Source of the DNA: Sphingobium sp. Ant17
Lineage (GTDB): Bacteria; Pseudomonadota; Alphaproteobacteria; Sphingomonadales; Sphingomonadaceae
NCBI RefSeq assembly: GCF_000588875.1
Contig: NZ_JEMV01000018.1
Location: 1 to 64,000, forward strand
Direction: 5' to 3'
Length of the DNA stretch: 64,000 nt
Shown here in pieces: positions 27,626 to 34,985 of the stretch; position 1 is the stretch's first letter; each line of letters starts with the position of its first letter. A program made the translations under genes and the position numbers. The notes beneath the pieces are model-generated. The model saw only the letters and a program-made list of their open reading frames with translations, was not told where the DNA came from and ran no database searches.

Positions 27626-28150
27626 TTACATCTCGCTGGAATAAATATCCGCATTTTCACTCTCGCCGCCCGGCTGGCCGTCCGCACCCAGCGAACTGAT
27701 GTCGAACGCGCCCTTGCGCCCTGGCACGGTGTAGAGATAGGCGCGGCCCCACGGATCATCGGGCAGCTTCTTGATATAGCCGCCGCGACGATAGCGCTGC
27801 GGCTGGGCCAGCGACGCAGGTGGATTGAGCAGCGCCTGCAACCCGTCGGACCCGGCCGGATAGGTCAGATTGTCGAGCCGATATTGTTCCAGCGCTTGTT
27901 CGATAGTGGAAATATCGGCCTTGGCCTTCTCGACCCGCGCGGTGTCGGTCGCTGGAATGACATTGATCGCCACGATCGTCGCCAGCAGGCCGATGATGAC
28001 GATGACCACCATCAGTTCGACCAAGGTAAAGCCTTCCTCTCCCAGCCTATTATTTCCGTTCGCCCTGAGCCTGTCGAAGGGCACTCCTTTTGCTGAAAAG
28101 AAAGAAGGGGCTTCGACACGCTCAGCCCGAACGGATTTTAGCTTAAACAT
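27626..28150 (-). CDS. gspG: Type II secretion major pseudopilin GspG, leader carries a palindromic repeat
   Basis: 174 aa from ATG at 28150, which has GGAG seven bases upstream. Prepilin motif EEGFTLVELMVVIVIIGLLA; the mature part has DNLTYPAGSDGLQALL, GGYIKKLPDDPWGRAYLY and the C-terminal GADGQPGG calcium-site region. The leader is about 40 residues because the 79-bp repeat (28056-28134) is translated in frame (SVRAERVEAPSF, then PFDRLRANG). No start codon follows the repeat, so the extended leader seems real. GspO would still cut after Gly. Confidence 0.92.
   Translation of the reverse strand: MFKLKSVRAERVEAPSFFSAKGVPFDRLRANGNNRLGEEGFTLVELMVVIVIIGLLATIVAINVIPATDTARVEKAKADISTIEQALEQYRLDNLTYPAGSDGLQALLNPPASLAQPQRYRRGGYIKKLPDDPWGRAYLYTVPGRKGAFDISSLGADGQPGGESENADIYSSEM
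28056..28134. repeat. Palindromic repeat element inside the gspG leader
   Basis: Arms CCGTTCG-CCCTGAGCCTGTCGAAG and CTTCGACACGCTCAG-CCCGAACGG. It is translated in frame as part of the GspG leader, giving VRAERVEA and PFDRLRANG, peptide strings that sphingomonad repeats of this type commonly produce. Confidence 0.85.
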
Positions 28151-28159
28151 ATTCAACTC

Positions 28160-29376
28160 CTAAGCCCCGGTCAGGCTTTGCAACTGCAAAATCGGCAGCA
28201 GGATGGACAGGATGATGACGGCGACGATGCCGCCCATCAAAATGATGATGATCGGCTCCAGCATGGCGAGCGCAGTCGAGGTGAACGAATCGAACTCGCG
28301 CTCCAGATAATCCGCCGCGCGCTCCAACATGGTGTCGAGCCGCCCGGCGCTTTCGCCGCTCGCCGCGAGATAGACCAGCAGCGGAGGGAACACCCCGGCG
28401 CGGCGCAGAGCGGCGGACAGGCTGCCTCCGCCCCGGATCGCTTCGACGATCTCGTCCGACGCGCGACGCAGCACCCGATTATGCACCGTGTTGGCCGTCA
28501 GTGTCAGCCCCTCCATCAACGGCAGGCGGCTCGCCACCATGGTCGACAGCGTGCGCGCCATCCGCGCGGCGTGCAGATCGCGGATCAGCTTGCCCAGCAC
28601 CGGCAGCCCCAGCAAGGTCGCGTCGAACCGATAGCGGAACCGCTCATTCTTGAGCGCCCGCCAAAAGGCGACGCCACCCAGGATCATCGCGATCAGCAGC
28701 AGCCACCAATAGGCCGCCAGAAAGGCCGACAAGCCCATCACCATCCGCGTCAGCAGCGGCAATTCCTGCCCCACCGTATCGAACTGCTCGACCACCTTGG
28801 GCACGACGAAGATCATCAGCGCCGCCACCACGAACACCGCAAAGGTCGCCAGCACCGACGGATAAGCGATCGCGGTCAGCACTTTCGACCGCATCAGCGC
28901 CTGTCGCTCCATCAGGTCGGACAATCGCTCCATGATCGTGGGCAGCTGCCGGAGCTTTCGCCTGCCGAGATCATCGCGCGATAGAGCGGGGGGAAGCTTT
29001 TCGGCTCTGCGCCCAGCGCATCGGCCAGCCGCCGCCCCTCCATCACGCCCGAATGGACCTTGCCTACGACGGCGCGGACATGGTCCTGCTCGCTCTGGCG
29101 CCCGATCGTGCGCAGCGATTCCTCCAACGGGCTGACCTGGGTCAGCGTCGCCAGTTGCCGCGTGAATAAAGTCAGTTCCTTGGCGCTCAGGCGCGGACTG
29201 CGCAGCGACAGGTTTGCGCGGCTGCGGGCGCTCTCGACAGCGCCCGGCTCCAGCGTGACGATGAACAGCTTGCGCGCATCCAGCTTGGCGCGCGCCTCCT
29301 CGATAGTATCGGCCTTGATCGATCCCTTGCGGTCCTTGCCCACAGGGTCGATCGCGACATAGTCGAACTCAGCCAT
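28160..29376 (-). CDS. gspF: Type II secretion inner-membrane platform protein GspF (one frameshift)
   Basis: Polytopic platform protein with two repeated GspF domains. The start at 29376 (MAEFDYVAIDPVGKDRKG) overlaps the gspE stop by eight bases. The first domain ends at AMISAGESSG, where one base is lost near 28943-28948; one frame stops after SDCPT while the other continues MERLSDLMERQALMRSKVL. Helices include YPSVLATFAVFVVAALMIFV, WWLLLIAMILGGVAF and PIIIILMGGIVAVIILSILL. Restored length is 405 aa, the standard size. Confidence 0.93.
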
Positions 29377-30982
29377 CGACGATCGTTTCCGCCTCAACCG
29401 AATCGCGCCGCGACACGCGGATCGCTTCTTCCGCCGTGGTCTGCCCGTCGCGCACCAAAGCGCGCGCGGCCGATCCCAGATTGGGCGCATTGAGGAAGGC
29501 ATGACGCGCAATCAGCGATTCGTCACCGCCATCGTTGATCAGGCGGCGGATCGTGTCATCGACCCGGATCGCCTCGAACACGCCGATCCGGCCCTTATAG
29601 CCCGTGCCGCTACACTCGTCGCAGCCCCGCGCGCGATAGATGATCGTGCCGGGATCGAAACCCAGCAGCGCACTGGCCGACTTGTCCGCCTGCACCGGCT
29701 CGCGGCAGCTCTGGCACAAGCGCCGCACCAGCCGCTGCGCGATCACCGCGCGCAGCGTGGATGCCAGCAGAAACGGTTCGACCCGCATGTCGCGCATCCG
29801 CGTGATCGCGCCGACCGCGTCATTGGTATGGACGGTGGACAGCACCAGATGCCCGGTCAGCGACGCTTGCACCGCAATCTCCGCCGTCTCGCGATCGCGG
29901 ATTTCGCCGACCATCACCACATCGGGATCCTGCCGCAAAATCGCGCGCAACCCGGCGGCAAAGGTCAGCCCGACCTTGGCATTCACCTGGGTCTGGCCAA
30001 CGCCCTCCATCGCATATTCGACCGGATCTTCGACGGTCAGGATGTTGCGCGATCCGTCGTTCAATTGCCGCAAACCGGCATAGAGCGTCGTCGTCTTGCC
30101 CGACCCGGTCGGCCCGGTCACTAGGATGATGCCGTTGGGCTCGCTCAGCCCCTCGCGGAAAATCCGGTCCGGTGTGCCGTTCATGCCCAGCAAGTCGAGC
30201 GTGATCCCGGCATTCTCCTTGTCGAGGATACGCAGCACCACTCGCTCGCCCGCTCGGCTCGGCAGGGTCGACACACGCACGTCGAGCAGCTTGCCGCCCA
30301 GCGTCAGGCCGATACGCCCATCCTGCGGCACCCGCCGTTCGGCAATGTCGAGCCGCGCCATCACCTTGATACGGCTGACCACCACCGGCGCGACATGCGG
30401 CGGCATGCGCAGCGTTTCGCGCAACACGCCGTCGACCCGCATGCGGACGATCAACCCCGTTTCGTAGGGTTCGATATGAATGTCCGACACACCCTGTCGC
30501 GCGGCTTCGGCGATGATGCCGTTGATCAGGCGGATCGCCGGCGCATCATCGGCGCTGTCCAGCAGATCATCGGCTGTCGGAATATCGGCGGCAAGAATAT
30601 CCAGTTCATCGGCGCCGACATCCAGCGACCCCGCCATGGCGGCTGCGCTGCCCTCCATCGCATAATGATTGGACAGATGCCGGTCGAACTCGGCGGGCGA
30701 TGTAAACACGACATCGAAGCTGCGCGCCAAATGGCGGCGCACTTCCAGCAGCACGCGCGGATCGCTCCCTTCGCGCACGCCGATGGTTAACCGCTCGCCT
30801 TCGATCGGCAGCATGACGACGCCATTCTTGCGCGCGAAGGTGTAAGGAATGTCGATGGGCCGCGGCGGCGCGGGAGGGAACGCGTCCCCGATCTGCGAAA
30901 GCGACATTTCAGGAGCCAGAGCATGGGCTTCGCCCCCCTGAACGCCTGCTTCGGCCGTCATGCCTCGCTGTGTGTCGCTCAC
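29369..30982 (-). CDS. gspE: Type II secretion ATPase GspE
   Basis: 537 aa hexameric ATPase powering the pseudopilus. N-terminal GspL-binding domain, then Walker A GPTGSGKTT, Asp box and Walker B region (DPDVVMVGEIRDRETAEIA) and His box (TGHLVLSTVHTNDA). The tetracysteine zinc motif is present as CQSC and CDEC. It overlaps gspD by ATGA at its start and gspF at its end. Confidence 0.95.
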   Translation of the reverse strand: MSDTQRGMTAEAGVQGGEAHALAPEMSLSQIGDAFPPAPPRPIDIPYTFARKNGVVMLPIEGERLTIGVREGSDPRVLLEVRRHLARSFDVVFTSPAEFDRHLSNHYAMEGSAAAMAGSLDVGADELDILAADIPTADDLLDSADDAPAIRLINGIIAEAARQGVSDIHIEPYETGLIVRMRVDGVLRETLRMPPHVAPVVVSRIKVMARLDIAERRVPQDGRIGLTLGGKLLDVRVSTLPSRAGERVVLRILDKENAGITLDLLGMNGTPDRIFREGLSEPNGIILVTGPTGSGKTTTLYAGLRQLNDGSRNILTVEDPVEYAMEGVGQTQVNAKVGLTFAAGLRAILRQDPDVVMVGEIRDRETAEIAVQASLTGHLVLSTVHTNDAVGAITRMRDMRVEPFLLASTLRAVIAQRLVRRLCQSCREPVQADKSASALLGFDPGTIIYRARGCDECSGTGYKGRIGVFEAIRVDDTIRRLINDGGDESLIARHAFLNAPNLGSAARALVRDGQTTAEEAIRVSRRDSVEAETIVDG

Positions 30983-33177
30983 TGCTGACCTCCACTCGGC
31001 GGTAGATCCACCGGCCGCACTACGCCGCTCGATTGCCGTACAATCGGCTCGATCACTTGCGGTTGCGCAGGCGCTACCACCGCGTCGGTCGGCTGGGGCG
31101 GCAACGGTGGTGTCGCGCCCATATAGTCGCGGACTAACTCGTCAATGGTTGGCTCCATGTCGGGATTACGCTGCAACTGCATCCCCCGGACATAACCATA
31201 GCGCTGCTGCGTCAACTTCTGCGCATCCTCCTTCGACCGCAATATGGTCGGGCGAATGAACACCATCAGGTTCGTCTTCGTGCGGCTGCGGCTGCGCGAC
31301 TTGAACAATTCGCCCAGCCCCGGAATGTCCGACAGCAGCGGAATGCGCTCGATCGTCTTGCGTTCATTGTCGTCGAGCAAGCCGCCCAGCGCCAATATCT
31401 CGCCATCATCGACCGTGACCGTGGTCTCGATCTCGCGCTTGTTGATGATGAGGTCACTGCTCGAATTGCTCACCGGCCCGGCCACACTCGACACTTCCTG
31501 CCGCAGGAACAGCTTGATCGCACCGCCCGTATTGATCTGCGGCTTCACTTCCAGCTTGATGCCGACATCCTGCCGCTGGACGGTGCGGAACTGATTGTCG
31601 AAATTCTGGCTCAGCGCCTCGCCGGTCGTCACCGGCACCTGCTGCCCGACCAAAATCGACGCCTTCTGATTGTCCAGCGTCATCACCGATGGCGTGGAAA
31701 GCAGGTTGCTCTCCGTATCGGACTTCACCGCATTGATGATCGCGCCGAAAATGCCATTCTTGCCGATGCTCCCACCAAGGCCAGCGATCGCGCCAGTCGC
31801 GCTGGTCAAGCTGTTGATCGCCGCCTGCTGCAAGGTGCTGGCAAGATCGCCACTATTTTGCACCTCGGTCGTGGTGCGCGTGCCATCTGGCGCGACCACG
31901 GTTGTTGTCGTCGTCCCCAATTGCGTCGCGCCATAGGCACCGGCCAGCGTCAGCAAATTGGGCGAGGCGTTGGAATAGTTGGACGCTGCAAAGCCGGTCG
32001 AGGTACTGCCGAGCAGGAATTGCACGCCCAACTTCTTGGCGGCCGCATCGCTGATCTCGACGATGATGGCTTCCACCAGCACCTGTTCGCGGCGCGTGTC
32101 GATCTGGCGGATCGTCTCGCCCAACATCCGCTGCACATCGCTATTGGCCGCAACGATAATCGCGTTCGCGCCTTCATAGCGGGTGACGATGGCCGGACCA
32201 CGAGTCGAAATCCCGCTGCCACTGGAGGAACCCGACGAAGCGGCCGCAACCGGCGCGGCAGCCTGCGAAGCGGGCGCGGCACTGCCACCGGCCGCTGGCG
32301 TCGACGCCGTTACTGGAAGATTGGTCGATTGCCCCACCAACTGTTGCAACACCGGCAACAGCTTTTCGGCATCGGCATGTTCCAGCCAATAGACGCGGAT
32401 TTCGGTGCCGCTCGCGGCCTGCTGGTCGAGCTGGCGCGCCATGGCAGAGAGGCGGGCGACGGTATTGGCATCGCCCCGGATGGCAATCGCGTTGCTGCTG
32501 TCGATCGGCACCACGGTCGCGGCCGATGCGACCGCATTCTCGCCGCCGCCGCTGCTCGCCACCAACGCCTGCAGCGACGTCGCAATTTCGCGCGCGCCGG
32601 CGTTCTTGAGCATCACCATCTGCGTCGCCGACGTGTCGCGATCGACTCGTGCGATCACCTGGCGGATGCGCGCGATATTATCGGCATAGTCCGCCACCAC
32701 CACGCTGTTACCCGCGCGGTTGGCGGTCACTGACCCTTCCTTGCTGACCAGTGGGCGCAGCGTTTCCAGCGCGCTCGCGGCGTCGATCGAACGCAGGCGG
32801 AACACTTCGGTCACGAAGCTGTTGCGGCTGGCACCACGGCCGACGCTGCTCGGCTGGCCCGACGCGCCATCGGCGGGCTGAATGCGATAGGCGCCGCCCG
32901 GTGCAGGCACCGCAACCAGGCCATTGGCGCGTAGCGTGGACAGCACGATCTCGAAATATTCCGATCGCGACAGCGGCCGGTCGGTCACGACCGACACTTT
33001 CCCCTGCACCCGATTGTCGATGATGAAGGTGCGCCCCGTCACCCGCGCCGCGTCCTGGATGAAAGCGCGAATATCGGCATCACGAACATTGAGCGTCTGC
33101 TGCGCCATCAACGGCGCGGCGATCGGCGTCGCCAGCGCGAGGGCAAGGGCGGCGGTGTGTAGGAGTTTGCGGGTCAT
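30979..33177 (-). CDS. gspD: Type II secretion outer-membrane secretin GspD
   Basis: 732 aa. Signal peptide to AAPLMAQQ, then N0-N3 domains (TLNVRDADIRAFIQDAARVT; RLRSIDAASALETLRPLVS), a Gly/Ser/Ala-rich loop (about 300-330) and the secretin barrel (VPVTTGEAL; GLLDDNERKTIERIPLLSD). It forms the pentadecameric channel for folded exoproteins. Its start overlaps the gspC stop. No pilotin gene is seen next to it. Confidence 0.95.
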   Translation of the reverse strand: MTRKLLHTAALALALATPIAAPLMAQQTLNVRDADIRAFIQDAARVTGRTFIIDNRVQGKVSVVTDRPLSRSEYFEIVLSTLRANGLVAVPAPGGAYRIQPADGASGQPSSVGRGASRNSFVTEVFRLRSIDAASALETLRPLVSKEGSVTANRAGNSVVVADYADNIARIRQVIARVDRDTSATQMVMLKNAGAREIATSLQALVASSGGGENAVASAATVVPIDSSNAIAIRGDANTVARLSAMARQLDQQAASGTEIRVYWLEHADAEKLLPVLQQLVGQSTNLPVTASTPAAGGSAAPASQAAAPVAAASSGSSSGSGISTRGPAIVTRYEGANAIIVAANSDVQRMLGETIRQIDTRREQVLVEAIIVEISDAAAKKLGVQFLLGSTSTGFAASNYSNASPNLLTLAGAYGATQLGTTTTTVVAPDGTRTTTEVQNSGDLASTLQQAAINSLTSATGAIAGLGGSIGKNGIFGAIINAVKSDTESNLLSTPSVMTLDNQKASILVGQQVPVTTGEALSQNFDNQFRTVQRQDVGIKLEVKPQINTGGAIKLFLRQEVSSVAGPVSNSSSDLIINKREIETTVTVDDGEILALGGLLDDNERKTIERIPLLSDIPGLGELFKSRSRSRTKTNLMVFIRPTILRSKEDAQKLTQQRYGYVRGMQLQRNPDMEPTIDELVRDYMGATPPLPPQPTDAVVAPAQPQVIEPIVRQSSGVVRPVDLPPSGGQQ

Positions 33178-34064
33178 TGGCCTTGCACGATCAAGTTGAC
33201 GGAGGCGACGTCAGCGCCACGCTCCACGGTCAGGGACAGGCGCGCACCGGGCGCGATCTGGTTCTGGATGGATTGCAGGTCGCCGATCGGCTGACCGTTG
33301 ATCTGGGTGACGATGTCGCCGGGGCGGAAACCGGCGCTGGCAAAGCCTGGCCCTTTGGCACTAACCGCCAGCCCGGTGACCCGACCATTTTGCATGCGAG
33401 GGGCAAAACCGATGTCACGCTTCAGGCTGTCGGCCGTTGGCCCAGCGCCGGGAGGCGGCGCGGACGCCTCGCCCGATGGTGTCGCAACCGAAGGCGCGCC
33501 GCCTTCGGGCGCAGCGGCGGGTGCCGAGGTCGATTGATCGATGAAAATCTGCTCTTCCGCTCCGCCCCGGTCGATGGTGACATGGTCGAACGCCACGGCT
33601 TTAAGCACCACGCCAGGCATGATCTCATCCCCTACGGCGAAGCTGTTCTGCACGCCATCCGGCGACGCGATGATCGCCGAACCAAGCCCCGACCCCTCAT
33701 TGACGCGTACGCCATAAAGCGTGAGCGCCAGCGACGTGACGACGCCATTGCCCGCGGGCGTGGGTGCATCGCTGCGGAAGAAGGGATCGAAGGTCGCGAA
33801 CAGCGCCTGCTGCGCACTCGGCGACAGGATTTGCGCTTGCCGGCCCTCCCACGGGCCAAAGCTGCCGACCGGCACCACTACGGCCCAGACGAGCCGCACC
33901 AATTGCAACGCAAGCAGCATCAAAAGTCCGCGTTCCAGCAGACGCCACAGGTCGAAGGGCGGCAAACCACGCGGCCTGCGCTCGCTCCACCCGCGCACTG
34001 TCTGGCCAAACGGCACTCGCATGATCTGATGAAGCCCCCGTTGATGTGGGAGCCTGCTAGGCAT
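33174..34064 (-). CDS. gspC: Type II secretion protein GspC with PDZ domain
   Basis: 296 aa from ATG 34064, or 282 aa from ATG 34022 (MRVPFGQTVRGW). A membrane helix (GLLMLLALQLVRLVWAVVV) precedes the homology region (LYGVRVNEGSGLGSAII, EEQIFIDQ) and a C-terminal PDZ domain (GFRPGDIVTQINGQPIGDL). GspC links the inner platform to the secretin and helps pick substrates. AGGAG stands only two bases before the 34064 ATG, and PHO-like boxes end 17 bp upstream of it, so the 34022 start may leave a more realistic 5' leader. First gene of the gsp operon. Confidence 0.92.
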   Translation of the reverse strand: MPSRLPHQRGLHQIMRVPFGQTVRGWSERRPRGLPPFDLWRLLERGLLMLLALQLVRLVWAVVVPVGSFGPWEGRQAQILSPSAQQALFATFDPFFRSDAPTPAGNGVVTSLALTLYGVRVNEGSGLGSAIIASPDGVQNSFAVGDEIMPGVVLKAVAFDHVTIDRGGAEEQIFIDQSTSAPAAAPEGGAPSVATPSGEASAPPPGAGPTADSLKRDIGFAPRMQNGRVTGLAVSAKGPGFASAGFRPGDIVTQINGQPIGDLQSIQNQIAPGARLSLTVERGADVASVNLIVQGQ

Positions 34065-34080
34065 TTCTCCTTACGGCACG

Positions 34081-34109
34081 ATGACATTTATATGACTTAA
34101 ATATGACAA
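34081..34109. promoter_or_regulatory. Three phased GTCAT boxes (putative PHO box) between gspC and the dioxygenase gene
   Basis: ATGAC occurs at 34081, 34092 and 34103, exactly 11 bp apart. Read on the minus strand this is TTGTCATATTTAAGTCAT and then ATGTCAT. The PhoB consensus is two CTGTCAT repeats with an 11-bp period; the pair nearest gspC matches at 14 of 18 positions. It could control gspC, the divergent gene at 34203, or both. Confidence 0.72.
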
Positions 34110-34202
34110 TCGACGGCGTACCTGCCCGGCTTGCATTTTGGCGGTTGAACGATAGCAACGGCGGCGTCTTTACCGCATCCGATAGCTATTGCAGGACCGA
34201 TC

Positions 34203-34850
34203 ATGACGGACCAGACCCTAACCGCCGCTGCCGATGGTGACCTCGCCTGGATTGGCGCCCATCCCCGCGTGCAGCGCGTCCCGAACAAGGAACTGACGCT
34301 GTTCATTTTGCGGGACTTCCTCTCGCCAGCCGACTGCACCGCTCTAATCGAACGGATCGACGCCCAGCGCCGCCCCTCGACCATCGCGGACGCCAATGGC
34401 GATGGCTATTTCCGCACCAGTGAAACCTGCGACCTTGATCATGGCGACCCGTTCGTCGCCGCCATCAACGCGCGCCTCGATGCCTTCGCGGGGATCGCCA
34501 CGCCTTATGGCGAACCCATCCAGGGCCAACGCTATGATGTGGGGCAGGAGTTCAAGGCCCATACCGATTATTTCGACCCAAAGGGCGCGGACTATGCGAC
34601 CTATTGTTCGGTCGCGGGCAACCGCACCTGGACGTTGATGGTCTATCTGAACGAACCGACCGCCGGCGGCGCGACTCGCTTCACCAAGATCGGCAAGACG
34701 GTCCAGCCTCAGACGGGCAAGCTGCTCGCATGGAACAACCGCCTGGCACCCGGCCAACCCAACCCCGCCAGCATCCACCACGGCATGAAGGTGCGCAGCG
34801 GCGTGAAGCATGTCATCACCAAATGGTATCGCGAAAAGCCGTGGGGGTGA
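34203..34850 (+). CDS. 2OG-Fe(II) oxygenase, prolyl-4-hydroxylase-alpha-like
   Basis: 215 aa cytosolic protein with the P4Hc double-stranded beta-helix. Iron ligands are His and Asp in KAHTDYFD and the distal His in the SIHHGMKVRSGVKHV segment; 2-oxoglutarate-binding Lys/Arg follow (HVITKWYRE). SETCDLDHGDPF and YLNEPTAGGATRF are also typical of the bacterial family. The substrate (a prolyl peptide or something else) is unknown. It is divergent from gspC across the PHO-like boxes and convergent with the TonB receptor gene. Confidence 0.88.
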   Translation: MTDQTLTAAADGDLAWIGAHPRVQRVPNKELTLFILRDFLSPADCTALIERIDAQRRPSTIADANGDGYFRTSETCDLDHGDPFVAAINARLDAFAGIATPYGEPIQGQRYDVGQEFKAHTDYFDPKGADYATYCSVAGNRTWTLMVYLNEPTAGGATRFTKIGKTVQPQTGKLLAWNNRLAPGQPNPASIHHGMKVRSGVKHVITKWYREKPWG

Positions 34851-34910
34851 TCGCGTCATACGCCCCTTTATCGCGGCGATTGCGCAACGGGCGCTGCCCA
34901 AAAACAAAGC

Positions 34911-34937
34911 GACCGGCCCGCAAGGAACGAGCCGGTC
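34911..34937 (-). terminator. Terminator for the TonB-receptor gene
   Basis: GACCGGC and GCCGGTC form the stem. To its left, CAAAAACAAAG gives a T-rich tail when transcribed on the minus strand. Confidence 0.72.
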
Positions 34938-34952
34938 ACCTGTAGAGCCATT

Positions 34953-34985
34953 GGGCCGCGTGCAGGCGGCCCTTAGGTTTTTTTA
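34953..34985 (+). terminator. Terminator for the dioxygenase gene
   Basis: GGGCCGC and GCGGCCC form the stem (34953-34972), followed by TTAGG and seven T residues. The T-run overlaps the stop codon of the convergent TonB receptor gene. Confidence 0.78.
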
